Of a DNA stretch of 64,000 nt, positions 43,940 to 52,097 are shown in pieces. Each line of letters begins with the position of its first letter. Positions within the stretch are counted from its first letter, which is position 1. The notes under the pieces were generated by a model. The model saw only the letters and a program-made list of their open reading frames with translations. It was not told the origin of the DNA and searched no databases. The stretch comes from Streptomyces sp. NBC_00457 (lineage in GTDB: Bacteria; Actinomycetota; Actinomycetes; Streptomycetales; Streptomycetaceae). The position numbers and the translations under genes are program-made. Where the stretch lies: contig NZ_CP107905.1 in NCBI RefSeq assembly GCF_036014015.1, forward strand, positions 5,642,001-5,706,000, given 5' to 3'.

Positions 43940-44806
43940 TCAGGCGTCGATCCTGTTCGCCGAACGCAGCCGCTGGAAGCTACGCGCGAGTAGCCGCGAA
44001 ACATGCATCTGGGAGACGCCGAGTTCCGCACTGATTTGCGACTGGGTGAGATTGCTGTAGTAGCGCAGCAGCAGGATGCGCTGTTCGCGTTCGGGGAGTT
44101 GGACCAGCAGATGCCGGACGAGGTCGCGGTGCTCGACGCCGTCCAGCGCCGGGTCCTCGTAGCCGAGCCGGTCGAGGAGTCCGGGCAGGCCGTCGCCCTC
44201 CTGGGCCGCCTCCAGGGAGGTGGCGTGGTACGACCGTCCCGCCTCGATGCAGGACAGCACCTCCTCCTCCGTGATGCGCAGCCGCTCGGCGATCTCGGCG
44301 GTGCTCGGGGAGCGCCCGAAGGCTGTCGTCAGATCCTCGGTCGCGCTGTTGACCTGCACCCACAGCTCGTGCAGTCGGCGCGGGACATGGACCGTGCGGA
44401 CGTTGTCGCGGAAGTACCGCTTGATCTCGCCGACGACCGTCGGCATCGCGAAGGTCGGGAACTGCACGCCCCGGTCCGGGTCGAAGCGGTCGATGGCGTT
44501 GATGAGCCCGATGGTGCCGACCTGGACGACGTCCTCCATGGGCTCGTTGCGGGAGCGGAAGCGGGCGGCCGCGTAGCGCACGAGCGGAAGGTTGGCCTCG
44601 ATCAGCGCCCCGCGCACCCGGTTGTGCTCCGGCGTGCCCGGCTCCAGCTCCTTGAGCTCGCCGAAAAGCACCTGCGTGAGCGCCCGGGTGTCGGCGCCGC
44701 GGCGTCTCTCGGGGGCGGGGGGCTGGTCCTGGATCTCGGGTTCGGTAGCCGGCGTCTCGGCCTGAGCGGGAGCCTCGTCCTGGGGCGGCGCGGTACTGGC
44801 CGACAC
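43940..44806 (-). CDS. sigF: RNA polymerase sigma factor SigF
   Basis: 288 residues from GTG 44806 ([13 protein letters not shown]); a TTG at 44854 would add 16 residues. The 288 length matches what I recall for S. coelicolor SigF. Regions: [20 protein letters not shown] (2), [20 protein letters not shown] (2.4-3), [20 protein letters not shown] (3), [20 protein letters not shown] and [19 protein letters not shown] (4). The N-terminal ~45 residues are Pro/Ala/Glu-rich. SigF is the late sporulation sigma factor. 278 bases separate it from sigN, with its own promoter region for each. Confidence 0.85.
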   Translation of the reverse strand: MSASTAPPQDEAPAQAETPATEPEIQDQPPAPERRRGADTRALTQVLFGELKELEPGTPEHNRVRGALIEANLPLVRYAAARFRSRNEPMEDVVQVGTIGLINAIDRFDPDRGVQFPTFAMPTVVGEIKRYFRDNVRTVHVPRRLHELWVQVNSATEDLTTAFGRSPSTAEIAERLRITEEEVLSCIEAGRSYHATSLEAAQEGDGLPGLLDRLGYEDPALDGVEHRDLVRHLLVQLPEREQRILLLRYYSNLTQSQISAELGVSQMHVSRLLARSFQRLRSANRIDA

Positions 44807-44943
44807 GGTCAACGCCACCTCTTCCTCGGTCAACTCATCCGTCTCATCCGTCAAAAGCTGTCATAGCATCACAAGACATGTGCATTGCATGCAAGCACCG
44901 CATAACCACGTGTTGACGGCAAAGTGGCACATAAGACGCACGA

Positions 44944-44972
44944 AAGCCCTCCGCCGGAACGGCGGAGGGCTT
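44944..44972. terminator. bidirectional terminator
   Basis: 12-bp stem AAGCCCTCCGCC / GGCGGAGGGCTT with five-base loop, downstream of the Dabb gene and upstream of sigF. On the minus strand it is followed by ttcgtg. Confidence 0.8.
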
Positions 44973-45017
44973 CAAAGACGGTGGTTCAGAAACGAACCGG
45001 CGGCTCAGAACTCAGAG

Positions 45018-45311
45018 TCAGAACTCATAGTCGGCGATCACCCACGTGGCGAACTCGCCCCACAGCGCGACGCCCGCCTGATGCTCCGGGTGCGTGGCGT
45101 ACGTCCGCAGGGCCGCGCGGTCCTCGAACGCCGAGTTGATCGCGAAGTCGTACGCGATGGGCCGGTCACTGAAGTTCCAGCCCAGCTCCCAGGAGCGGAT
45201 CTCGGGGATCTTGCCGTCGAGTGCCCGGAAGATCTCCACGCCCTTCACCACGCGCGGGTCGTCGCGCTCGACGCCCTCGTTGAGCTTGAAGAGGACCAGA
45301 TGACGGATCAT
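45018..45311 (-). CDS. Dabb (stress-responsive A/B barrel) family protein
   Basis: 97 residues, ATG 45311 with GGAGGAGA upstream. MIRHLVLFKLNEGVERDDPR and DRPIAYDFAINSAFEDRAAL, then TYATHPEHQAGVALWGEF, are the signature of Dabb dimeric alpha-beta barrel proteins (the H-P-x-H motif). These form ferredoxin-like dimers; some have ligand or enzymatic roles, most are unknown. Its start overlaps the stop of a 59-residue membrane protein gene. Confidence 0.88.
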   Translation of the reverse strand: MIRHLVLFKLNEGVERDDPRVVKGVEIFRALDGKIPEIRSWELGWNFSDRPIAYDFAINSAFEDRAALRTYATHPEHQAGVALWGEFATWVIADYEF

Positions 45312-45487
45312 GAATCTCCTCCGTTGGCGACCCAGGACGCGAAGTCGCCGAGGGCCTTCGCGGCGTCCGATATGCCCTCGAAGCCTATCTGGACATAGTC
45401 GGCGGCCTTCGACGGATCCGTGATGATCACGTAGAGCACGAAGACCACGAGGACATAGACGGCGACCTTCTTCGAATTCACCGCCAC
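45308..45487 (-). CDS. 59-residue membrane protein, coupled to Dabb gene
   Basis: GTG 45487 (GGAGG five bases upstream; GTG 45481 also possible) to TGA 45308-45310. Reads MAVNSKKVAVYVLVVFVLYV, then IITDPSKAADYVQIGFEGIS and DAAKALGDFASWVANGGDS. One N-terminal membrane helix with a basic start, followed by an amphipathic helix. It overlaps the Dabb ATG by four bases, so the two are coupled. Codon use is fully Streptomyces-like. Function unknown. Confidence 0.72.
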   Translation of the reverse strand: MAVNSKKVAVYVLVVFVLYVIITDPSKAADYVQIGFEGISDAAKALGDFASWVANGGDS

Positions 45488-45596
45488 CGCGGCCTCCTCT
45501 GTGCCTGCTGTGCCCTGCGGGCCCCCTGTTGACGGCGGCGAGTGTAACCTCCGCGCTCTGCTCGGGGATCACTGCGGGGTTACGCTCCGGACGCAG

Positions 45597-45626
45597 GAAG
45601 GGCCCCGTCTCTCGACGGGGCCCTTC
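45597..45626 (-). terminator. terminator of tRNA-Ser(CGA)
   Basis: Perfect 13-bp stem GAAGGGCCCCGTC / GACGGGGCCCTTC with TCTC loop, six bases beyond the tRNA 3' end on the minus strand. Confidence 0.8.
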
Positions 45627-45631
45627 TTCGG

Positions 45632-45716
45632 CGGTAGCGGAGGGATTTGAACCCTCGGTGACTTGCGCCACACTCGCTTTCGAGGCGAGCTCCTTCGGCC
45701 GCTCGGACACGCTACC
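45632..45716 (-). tRNA. tRNA-Ser (CGA)
   Basis: 85 nt. Acceptor GGTAGCG / CGCTACC, D-arm TGTCCGAGCGGCCGAAGGAG, anticodon stem CTCGC / GCGAG with loop CTCGAAA (anticodon CGA), long variable arm, T-arm GAGGGTTCAAATCCCTC, discriminator G. Confidence 0.95.
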
Positions 45717-45800
45717 GGGGAAGACCTTACAGCACGGTGGGGTGTGGTTTGAAATCGGTATGCGCCGGTCCGGACGGTGCGGCCGGCCTCATTCCCGGCC

Positions 45801-46283
45801 TCAGCGGTCGCGGAAGAAGTCGGTGAGGATCCGGGCGCATTCCTCGGCGAGCACGCCCTCGATCACCTCGGGCCGGTGGTTGAGCCGTCGGTCGCGGACG
45901 ACGTCCCAGAGGGAGCCGGCCGCACCCGCCTTGTCGTCCCGGGCGCCGTAGACGACCCGGTCCACGCGGGACTGGACGATCGCGCCCGCGCACATCGTGC
46001 AGGGCTCGAGGGTCACGACGAGCGTGCAGCCCGTCAGGCGCCACTCTCCCGCCCGCCGCCCACCACCACCCTTGCCGGAGGCGCTTCGCGCCGCACCTCT
46101 CAATTTCGCCGCCGCCCGCCGGATCGCGAGCACCTCGGCGTGGGCCGTCGGATCGCCGGTGGCCTCGCGTTCGTTGTGGCCGGTCGCGAGCACGGTCGTA
46201 CCGTCCGGGGACAGCACCAGCGCGCCGACGGGGACGTCTCCGCCCCGGACCGCGTGTGCCGCCTCGTCCAGGGCGAGCCGCAT
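45801..46283 (-). CDS. tadA: tRNA adenosine(34) deaminase
   Basis: At least 160 residues (ATG 46283). Zinc and catalytic residues are clear: DPTAHAEVLAIRRAA (H-A-E) and LEPCTMCAGAIVQSRV (P-C-x-x-C), plus VVYGARDDKAGAAGS and NHRPEV at the substrate side. It converts A34 to inosine in tRNA-Arg(ACG), and that tRNA is encoded at 23270 in this window. Bacterial TadA normally has about ten residues before this ATG. In frame upstream is DPVRDRWRAA, reachable only from a CTG at 46352 that overlaps the preceding stop, so the true start may be that CTG (183 residues). Paired with its partner gene upstream. Confidence 0.92.
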   Translation of the reverse strand: MRLALDEAAHAVRGGDVPVGALVLSPDGTTVLATGHNEREATGDPTAHAEVLAIRRAAAKLRGAARSASGKGGGGRRAGEWRLTGCTLVVTLEPCTMCAGAIVQSRVDRVVYGARDDKAGAAGSLWDVVRDRRLNHRPEVIEGVLAEECARILTDFFRDR

Positions 46284-46348
46284 CGCGGCCCGCCAGCGGT
46301 CGCGTACCGGGTCCGGCGGACCTGGGGCGGACTCCCCGGCCCGGCCGG

Positions 46349-46909
46349 TCAGCGGACGGCCTCCAGGATGTCCGAGGCGCCCAGCGCGTCGGCGATCTCG
46401 GTGAGCGCGTCGTCCGACAGGGTCAGCAACTCCTTCTCGCTGACGCCCAGGTCGTCGAGGACCCGTACGTCACCGACCGGGCCGTGCGGCACGGCCTCGG
46501 CGGCGGAGGGGCTGTCGTCCTCGCCGTCGGCGTCGTCCTCCGACTCGCCGTCCTCGGTGCCGTCGAGATCGAGGGAGTCCAGGTCGGCGACGTCGTCGTC
46601 ACCCGGGTCCCGGCCGAGCAGTTCGTCGGTGAGCAGGATCTCGCCGTAGCTGCTGCGGGCAGCGGCGGCGGCGTCCGAGACGTAGATACGAGGGTCGTCC
46701 TCACCGTCGACGCGGACGACGCCGAACCAGGCGTCCTCCTGCTCGATCAGGACGAGCACCGTGTCGTCGTCGGTCGAGGACTCCCGGGCCAGGTCGGCGA
46801 GATCCGACAGGGTCTCCACATCGTCGAGCTCTGTGTCGCTCGCTTCCCACCCGTCTTCGGTGCGCGCGAGCAGTGCGGCGAAGTACACCGTGACTCTCCC
46901 ACTGGTCAT
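46349..46909 (-). CDS. tRNA adenosine deaminase-associated protein
   Basis: 186 residues, ATG 46909. Begins VTVYFAALLARTEDGWEASD, followed by DTVLVLIEQEDAWFGVVRVD and an acidic, low-complexity middle (LDLDGTEDGESEDDADGEDD). It ends GVSEKELLTLSDDALTEIAD, a helical tail. Always beside tadA in actinomycetes, where it carries this name, though a physical interaction is only inferred. Its stop abuts the tadA start. Confidence 0.88.
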   Translation of the reverse strand: MTSGRVTVYFAALLARTEDGWEASDTELDDVETLSDLADLARESSTDDDTVLVLIEQEDAWFGVVRVDGEDDPRIYVSDAAAAARSSYGEILLTDELLGRDPGDDDVADLDSLDLDGTEDGESEDDADGEDDSPSAAEAVPHGPVGDVRVLDDLGVSEKELLTLSDDALTEIADALGASDILEAVR

Positions 46910-47119
46910 AGGCGTGCCGGTTGGGGGTCCCCCCGGCGGAGGTTTGCGGGCGGGGAGTGCGGAACTCCGAGCCCCCGCCCACTCGGAATCGTGGCAGAAA
47001 CAAGGCGTTCAGGGGATGTCTTCGGCTCCCTGTGTCCGCACGTTTTGCTCGTCCACCAGCGGGATCGTACGCGGCCATGGCATCGCATTCGTACGAGGGC
47101 GGCCATGAGGCGGGTCGCG

Positions 47120-47305
47120 TTACCAGCGGAAGGTGCGCATGCGCATCGCGTGTCGCAGGCGGGCCGTCTTGGCGCGGCGGGGCTGGACGCGGTCGCGCAG
47201 CTCGCGGGCCTCGGCGAGTTCGCGCAGGAAGACCGCGCGGCGCCGCCTGCGCTCGGCGTCGGTCTCGCGCGGCGACGGGTCCGTTCCGGACTCACGATCG
47301 GACAT
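47120..47305 (-). CDS. small basic helical protein
   Basis: 61 residues from ATG 47305 (gggggtgtt upstream). Sequence MSDRESGTDPSPRETDAERR then an Arg-rich helix (RRRRAVFLRELAEARELRDR) and RHAMRMRTFRW. Very basic, likely nucleic-acid or ribosome-binding. Divergent from upp. No family name recalled, but short Arg-rich proteins at this place occur in Streptomyces. The start is favoured over a longer reading (to 47365) because of the ribosome site. Confidence 0.6.
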   Translation of the reverse strand: MSDRESGTDPSPRETDAERRRRRAVFLRELAEARELRDRVQPRRAKTARLRHAMRMRTFRW

Positions 47306-47397
47306 CGGCAACACCCCCGTACGTCCCTCCCACTTTCCCTCTGATGGGCGGTTTGATGCCAGCACGACGGTTACGGCGGCCCGGTTACTGTTAGGCC

Positions 47398-48033
47398 ATG
47401 CGTCTCCACGTCGTCGACCACCCTCTGGTCGCCCACAAGCTCACCGCGTTGCGCGACCAGCGCACCGACTCCGCGACCTTCCGGCGGCTCGCCGACGAAC
47501 TGGTCACCCTGCTCGCCTACGAGGCCACGCGCGACGTGCGCACCGAGCAGGTCGACATCACCACGCCGGTCGCCTCGACCACCGGCGTCAAGCTGTCCCA
47601 CCCGCGCCCGCTGGTGGTGCCGATCCTGCGGGCCGGTCTCGGCATGCTGGACGGCATGGTCCGGCTGCTGCCGACAGCCGAGGTGGGCTTCATGGGCATG
47701 GTGCGTGACGAGGAGACGCTCCAGGCGTCCACGTACGCCACCCGAATGCCGGAGGACCTCTCCGGGCGCCAGGTGTACGTCCTCGACCCGATGCTGGCCA
47801 CCGGCGGCACCCTGGTCGCGGCGATCCAGGAGCTGATCAAGCGCGGCGCCGACGATGTGACCGCCGTGGTGCTGCTCGCCGCGCCGGAAGGCGTCGAGCT
47901 CATGGAGCGCGAGCTCGCGGGCACGCCGGTGACGGTCGTGACGGCGTCGGTCGACGAGCGCCTCAACGAGCACGGCTACATCGTCCCGGGCCTGGGCGAC
48001 GCGGGGGACCGGATGTACGGGGCCGCCGAGTAG
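47398..48033 (+). CDS. upp: uracil phosphoribosyltransferase
   Basis: 211 residues, ATG 47398. Family marks: [20 protein letters not shown], the PRPP-binding loop [17 protein letters not shown] and C-terminal hood [19 protein letters not shown]. Forms UMP from uracil and PRPP in pyrimidine salvage. Full length compared with the family (~208). Monocistronic here and divergent from a small basic protein gene; convergent with the LytR_C gene. Confidence 0.95.
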   Translation: MRLHVVDHPLVAHKLTALRDQRTDSATFRRLADELVTLLAYEATRDVRTEQVDITTPVASTTGVKLSHPRPLVVPILRAGLGMLDGMVRLLPTAEVGFMGMVRDEETLQASTYATRMPEDLSGRQVYVLDPMLATGGTLVAAIQELIKRGADDVTAVVLLAAPEGVELMERELAGTPVTVVTASVDERLNEHGYIVPGLGDAGDRMYGAAE

Positions 48034-48076
48034 GCCGCTGGGCAGTACGCCTTAGGTCTGTTTCAGCAGGTCTTCT

Positions 48077-48718
48077 TCAGCAGTTCTGCTTCGACGAAGT
48101 GGGCGTCGGCTGAGGCCCGGTCAGTGCGGCCAGGGCCTTGTCGGCGTCCTTCTTCGTGGTCAGCGCCTTGAAGCCGTTGCCGATGATCAGGTCGACGGCC
48201 GTGCCCTTGCGGGCGGCGTCCGTGCGGCGCTCGGCGGTGCTCAGCTGGGTGGCGAGCACCGGCAGTGAGGTGTTGAGGGAGGAGGCGGGGCCGAGCAGCA
48301 GCCCGGTGCCCTTGACCTTCTTGTCGAACTCCGCGGTCGCGTTGCCCACGTCGCCGATCCGGAAGCCACGCTTCTTCAGCTCGTCCGCCGTCTGCTTGGC
48401 CAGCCCGCTGCGGGTCGTGGCGTTGAGCACGTTGACGGTGATCTTGGCGGGCGCGGGAACGGCGGCGGTGGTGCTCGGTGAAGGGCTCGCCTTGGACGAG
48501 CAGTCCGACTTGGCACCGACCGCCGAGGCGGAGTCGCCGCCGCCCGAGAAGAGGTCGATGAGCTGCAGCGTGCCGTAGCCGACCAGCCCGAGAGCGGCGA
48601 CTGAGGCCACGACCCCGGCCACGAGCCTGCCGCGCCGCCGGGGCCGGCGCATCCGGGGGTATTTGTCACCCTTGATCCGGTACTGGCCGCCCATGCCGGG
48701 GGGAGTCAGCATGCTCAT
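48077..48718 (-). CDS. LytR C-terminal-domain membrane protein
   Basis: 213 residues. Cytoplasmic basic N-terminus with KYPRMRRPRRRGR, one membrane helix (LVAGVVASVAALGLVGYGTL, ~33-52), a Ser/Ala/Pro linker, then a LytR_C domain ~88-190 (KITVNVLNATTRSGLAKQTA, ELKKRGFRIGDVGNA, VDLIIGNGFKAL). No catalytic LytR-CpsA-Psr domain. Extracytoplasmic and probably involved in cell-wall or sporulation-envelope work; the location near sigF is suggestive only. Confidence 0.86.
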   Translation of the reverse strand: MSMLTPPGMGGQYRIKGDKYPRMRRPRRRGRLVAGVVASVAALGLVGYGTLQLIDLFSGGGDSASAVGAKSDCSSKASPSPSTTAAVPAPAKITVNVLNATTRSGLAKQTADELKKRGFRIGDVGNATAEFDKKVKGTGLLLGPASSLNTSLPVLATQLSTAERRTDAARKGTAVDLIIGNGFKALTTKKDADKALAALTGPQPTPTSSKQNC

Positions 48719-48807
48719 GAGCGCAGCGTAGTGCGCGCGGGCGACGATTCCTACTAGATGATCATTGCCGGCGTGCAGTTCAACCCGTTAGGGGAACCAG
48801 TTCGCCG

Positions 48808-49104
48808 TTAGTCCAGTTCGAGCACGCGCGCGTGCAGCACTTGGCGCTGCTGGAGGGCCGCCCTGACCGCTCGGTGCAGACCGTCCTCCAGGTACAGGTC
48901 GCCCTGCCACTTGACGACGTGTGCGAACAGGTCGCCGTAGAAGGTCGAGTCCTCGGCCAGGAGTGTCTCCAGGTCGAGTTGGCCCTTCGTCGTCACGAGC
49001 TGATCGAGGCGGACCGGGCGCGGCGCGACGTCCGCCCACTGCCGGGTGCTTTCCCGGCCGTGGTCGGGGTACGGCCGGCCGTTTCCGATGCGCTTGAAGA
49101 TCAC
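48808..49104 (-). CDS. ParB-like nuclease-fold small protein (conserved hypothetical)
   Basis: 98 residues, ATG 49104. RPVRLDQLVTTKGQLDLETL, then FAHVVKWQGDLYLEDGLHRA and VRAALQQRQVLHARVLELD: the D-G-x-H-R motif in a short strand-helix is the ParB/sulfiredoxin-like fold mark. Family members in Streptomyces sit beside the upp region. Possibly nucleotide- or DNA-binding; function unknown. The first base pairs of the neighbouring HerA remnant are divergent from it. Confidence 0.78.
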   Translation of the reverse strand: MIFKRIGNGRPYPDHGRESTRQWADVAPRPVRLDQLVTTKGQLDLETLLAEDSTFYGDLFAHVVKWQGDLYLEDGLHRAVRAALQQRQVLHARVLELD

Positions 49105-49252
49105 ACGGAAAGCCTACCGGTCAAGACCTTCCGGGCGCAGCCATGGAAGGGGAGTGCGACGCTGCAAAAGGCGCCGTAAATCTGGGCAAACCGGAAGCAT
49201 CGGTCCGACTATGCCGGAAGCAAGGGGCCAGAAATGGAAGCAGGGGCCTGAT

Positions 49253-49358
49253 ATGAGCGACAGCGATGCTCAACCGGCACGGCCTGATCGCGGGCGCCAC
49301 CGGCACCGGCAAGACGAAGACCCTCCAGTTGATCGCCGAACAGCACGGTGGGGGCTGA
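49253..49358 (+). pseudogene. HerA-like DUF853 helicase remnant
   Basis: From ATG 49266 the plus strand reads MLNRHGLIAGATGTGKTKTL then QLIAEQHGGG and stops at 49358. This is the Walker A segment of DUF853/HerA-type ATPases (L-N-R-H-G-L-I-A-G-A-T-G-T-G-K-T-K-T-L-Q). An upstream ATG at 49253 reads MSDS, the usual family start, but in another frame, so about 55 codons between them appear deleted. Downstream, the gene is cut at the dispersed repeat copy D. Only ~30 of ~500 residues survive. Confidence 0.72.
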
Positions 49359-49415
49359 TCGCGCCCGCGCGGTGGAGCCGCATATGGATACAGCCCCGCG
49401 CCCCTTACGGGGCGC
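49356..49415 (+). repeat. dispersed hairpin repeat, copy D
   Basis: Same blocks as copy A: gatcgcgcccgcgcggtgg, agccgcatat, acagccccgcgccccttacggggcgc. Begins in the truncated helicase frame. Confidence 0.8.
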
Positions 49416-49447
49416 TGTGCGCACCAGCCCTCACCGGTTCCGCTGAG

Positions 49448-49567
49448 CTAGGCGCGTTCAGGCTTCTTCGCCGGCTGTTGTTGCTGTTGGGGCTTGGGCT
49501 TGGGGGCGTTTCGGATGGCCTCTGCGCGGAGGAGGGCGCGTAGGACCGCGTACGGGTCGTTGGGCAT
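49448..49567 (-). CDS. 39-residue Lys/Gln-rich peptide
   Basis: ATG 49567 to TAG 49448-49450: MPNDPYAVLRALLRAEAIRN then APKPKPQQQQQPAKKPERA. AAGGACG lies upstream at suitable distance. Codon use suits the genome. A short amphipathic helix and a basic Gln/Lys/Pro tail. Weakly supported; could be a degenerate 3' end of a lost gene. Confidence 0.45.
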   Translation of the reverse strand: MPNDPYAVLRALLRAEAIRNAPKPKPQQQQQPAKKPERA

Positions 49568-49625
49568 GGCTGTGTCGTCCTTGCGTTGGCTGATGGGTGG
49601 GAGGGGGGCGGAGGTGGAGCCCCTG

Positions 49626-49928
49626 TCAGCAGCGCAGGATCACCGTGCGGAGGGTGTGGAGGACGGGTTCGGGGTGGGGTGGTGCCGGGAGTGGTGGGGC
49701 GGCCGGGGGTGGGGCGGGCCGGGGGTGCGGGCGGGGTGCGGGGCGCGGGGGTGCGGTGGGACGGTTGTGGCCGGCGCGGGCTGTGGACCGTAGGACGGTG
49801 TCGTCGTACTCGGCGACCGCGGCGGGGGTCTCGGCCGTGACCGTCACCGCGTGTGCCGTGTGCTCGCCCGGCACGAGGAGGGCGAGGAGCAGGACGAGGA
49901 CCCGCGACCAGACGCGCACGGCGTTCAC
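49626..49928 (-). CDS. small secreted Pro-rich protein
   Basis: 100 residues. GTG 49928 overlaps the HdeD stop (GTGA). Signal peptide MNAVRVWSRVLVLLLALLVP to about AHA-VT, then a short acidic part, a Pro/Arg/Ala-rich segment (PAPRPHPRPAPPPAAPP) and a C-terminal LHTLRTVILRC. Coupled with HdeD. Function unknown. Confidence 0.68.
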   Translation of the reverse strand: MNAVRVWSRVLVLLLALLVPGEHTAHAVTVTAETPAAVAEYDDTVLRSTARAGHNRPTAPPRPAPRPHPRPAPPPAAPPLPAPPHPEPVLHTLRTVILRC

Positions 49929-50590
49929 AGCTCGCGTGGCACCCGACTCGCGCGGCCGCGGATGCGCAGCGCCGTGATGATCTCTACGACGCCGACCGCG
50001 ACCAGCCACCAGCCGCCGACCAGGGTGAGCACGGCGACCGACTCGAAGGGGGAGTCGATCAGCACGACGCCGGCGATGAAGGTGAGGACGCCGAGGAAGA
50101 TCTGCCAGCCGCGCGCGGGCATCGACGGGTCGTGGGCGGCGGCCAGCGTCTGGGTGATGCCGCGGATCAGCCAGCCGATGCCGATCCACAGGGCCAGCAG
50201 CAGGATCGACTGCATGGCGCCGCGGAAGCAGAACAGGCCGAGCAGGATCGACAGGGTGCCGCTGATGAAGGCCAGGACGCGCAGCGAGGTCGTCCGATGG
50301 GTGCCGAAGGCGGCGGCGAGCTGGAGTACGCCGCTGACCAGGAGGTAGAGGCCGAACAGGACGCCGGCCGCCCACAGGGACGCGCCCGGCCAGACGAGGA
50401 CCAGGACGCCGAGGACCAGGGAGGCGATGCCGGTGAGGAGGACGGCCTGCCAGGCGGTGCGGGCCAGGACGTGCAGGGGGCCTTCGAGCGGCGGTTCGGC
50501 GCCACCCGGGCGGGGCTCGCGCACGGCGGCATGCACCCGGCGGTCGTCGTAGTCCGGGCCCCAGGGGGGACCGCTCGGTGCCTCGGTCAT
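49925..50590 (-). CDS. HdeD/DUF308 family membrane protein
   Basis: 221 residues. About six membrane helices in three pairs, a DUF308 repeat: AVLLTGIASLVLGVLVLVWP, WAAGVLFGLYLLVSGVLQLA, LRVLAFISGTLSILLGLFCF, IFLGVLTFIAGVVLIDSPFE and VAVLTLVGGWWLVAVGVVEI. The N-terminal ~45 residues are cytoplasmic and Pro-rich. HdeD proteins are stress- or acid-resistance related in enterobacteria; role in actinomycetes is open. Confidence 0.87.
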   Translation of the reverse strand: MTEAPSGPPWGPDYDDRRVHAAVREPRPGGAEPPLEGPLHVLARTAWQAVLLTGIASLVLGVLVLVWPGASLWAAGVLFGLYLLVSGVLQLAAAFGTHRTTSLRVLAFISGTLSILLGLFCFRGAMQSILLLALWIGIGWLIRGITQTLAAAHDPSMPARGWQIFLGVLTFIAGVVLIDSPFESVAVLTLVGGWWLVAVGVVEIITALRIRGRASRVPREL

Positions 50591-50645
50591 GCTTCATGCT
50601 TTGACCTGATTGGACCCGATTGCCACCTGATAGGGGCCGATCGGC

Positions 50646-51272
50646 TTAATTTCCGGAGGACTTCCCCGCGGTTCCGGAGGACTTCCCCGCTGTCTTCGCC
50701 GCCTTCGCCGCCGCCTTCATCTCCTGCTTGTGGGCGCGGACCTTGGCCAGTGACTCCGGACCGGTGATGTCGGCGACGGAGCGGAAGGACTTCTCCTCGC
50801 CGTAGGCCCCGGCGGCCTCGCGCCATCCCTTCGGCTGTACGCCGAGCTGCTTGCCCAGCAGGGCGAGGAAGATCTGGGCCTTCTGCTTGCCGAACCCGGG
50901 CAGGTCCTGGAGCCGCTTGAGCAGTTCGGTGCCGCTGTCGACGCCCTTCCAGACGGCCTCGGCGTCACCGTCGTAGTGCTCGACGAGGTACTGGCACAGC
51001 TGCTGGATGCGCCCCGCCATCGACCCCGGATAGCGGTGCACCGCCGGCTTCTCGGAGAGCAGCGCGGCGAAGGCCTCGGGGTCGCGGGCGGCGATGTCGC
51101 GGGCGTCGAGGTCGTCGGCGCCCATGCGCTGGGCGATCGTCGCCGGGCCCTTGAACGCCCACTCCATCGGGATCTGCTGGTCCAGCAGCATCCCGGTGAG
51201 CGCGGCGAGCGGACTGCGCCCGAGGAGTGCGTCGGCCTCGGGGTCCTGGGCGAGATGCAGGGTGACGTCCAT
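50646..51272 (-). CDS. HhH-GPD base-excision DNA repair family protein
   Basis: 208 residues. LRRSPLA-type start (ALLGRSPLAALTGMLLDQQI) and the helix-hairpin-helix LPGFGKQKAQIFLALLGKQL of the HhH-GPD superfamily. The canonical catalytic Asp of the glycosylase (about 18-20 residues after the HhH) is not obvious, as in the actinobacterial subfamily. The C-terminal tail is Lys/Ala-rich (KQEMKAAAKAAKTAGK), with TAGKSSG repeats that likely hold DNA. Probable DNA glycosylase or damage-binding protein. Confidence 0.83.
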   Translation of the reverse strand: MDVTLHLAQDPEADALLGRSPLAALTGMLLDQQIPMEWAFKGPATIAQRMGADDLDARDIAARDPEAFAALLSEKPAVHRYPGSMAGRIQQLCQYLVEHYDGDAEAVWKGVDSGTELLKRLQDLPGFGKQKAQIFLALLGKQLGVQPKGWREAAGAYGEEKSFRSVADITGPESLAKVRAHKQEMKAAAKAAKTAGKSSGTAGKSSGN

Positions 51273-51296
51273 GGGTCGATGATGCCGTCTGCGCCC

Positions 51297-52019
51297 TCAG
51301 GACGCGCGCCAGTACCCCAGTGCGTGCATCCGCTCCTTGGGGACACCGAGTTCCTTGCGGACGTATGCGCTCAGCCTGCGCGTCGTCGCCGTGTCGCAGG
51401 CGATCCAGACATACGGGTCCGGCGTGCCCTTGAGCAGGTCCGGCAGGTCCGTCTTCACCCGCTCGACGAGATGCGTGCCGGAGTCGAGCCGCAGCACCTG
51501 GCGCAGCTCGTGGCGGGACGGGTCGGCGCGGCAGGGCAGGCCCTCGGCGCCGCCCTCGAACCAGATGGTGGCCGGGGCCGAACCGAGCGCGTCGAGCAGG
51601 GAGTTGAGGGCGGGCAGCGAGGCGGGGTCGCCGATCGCGAAGACGTGGGTCGGGGTGGGGCTCGGCTCCTCGAACCCGGTGCCGTGGACGGTCGCCTCGA
51701 TGGTGTCGCCGGGCTGCGCCGTCCGGGCCCAGTCGCTGGCGACGCCCTCGTGCAGGGCGAACTCCAGGCTGAAGGTGCCGGCCGCGGGGTCCGGGTCGAC
51801 GAGGGTGTACGCCCGCTGGTGCGCCTTGCCCCCGTTGTCGAACCACAGGCGTACCCACATGGTGGGGTGGACGCCGGTCGTCGCGAGCATGCCGCCGTCG
51901 CTGAGGTGGAGCCGCCGGTAGTGCTCGGTGACGTCCTCGGCGCCGGTCACCGTGAACACGAAGTCCTTCGCGCGCAGCAGTTTGAGGACCGCACCCTCCC
52001 AGCCGTGCCCCTGCCCCAT
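51297..52019 (-). CDS. siderophore-interacting protein (SIP, ferric-siderophore reductase)
   Basis: 240 residues. FAD-binding barrel with YRRLHLSDG and HQRAYTLVDPDPAAGTFS (R-x-Y-(T/S) flavin motif), then the NAD(P)H-binding domain with THVFAIGDPASLPALNSLL and the C-terminal VWIACDTATTRRLSAYVRKE, typical SIP domain. It reduces Fe(III) from siderophores inside the cell using NAD(P)H. Divergent from a penicillin acylase gene with one iron box between them, so iron-repressed. Confidence 0.9.
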   Translation of the reverse strand: MGQGHGWEGAVLKLLRAKDFVFTVTGAEDVTEHYRRLHLSDGGMLATTGVHPTMWVRLWFDNGGKAHQRAYTLVDPDPAAGTFSLEFALHEGVASDWARTAQPGDTIEATVHGTGFEEPSPTPTHVFAIGDPASLPALNSLLDALGSAPATIWFEGGAEGLPCRADPSRHELRQVLRLDSGTHLVERVKTDLPDLLKGTPDPYVWIACDTATTRRLSAYVRKELGVPKERMHALGYWRAS

Positions 52020-52059
52020 CGCTTCTCCACCCCTCGCGTACGATTCCGCCAGAACTTAC

Positions 52060-52078
52060 TTAGGTAAGGCTAACCTAA
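52060..52078. promoter_or_regulatory. iron box (DmdR1/IdeR site) shared by SIP and penicillin acylase genes
   Basis: TTAGGTAAGGCTAACCTAA differs from the consensus TTAGGTTAGGCTAACCTAA at one position. It is 41 bases before the SIP start and 20 before the acylase start. DmdR1 with Fe(II) would block both directions. Confidence 0.93.
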
Positions 52079-52097
52079 AGCACAGAAGGGCCACAGC

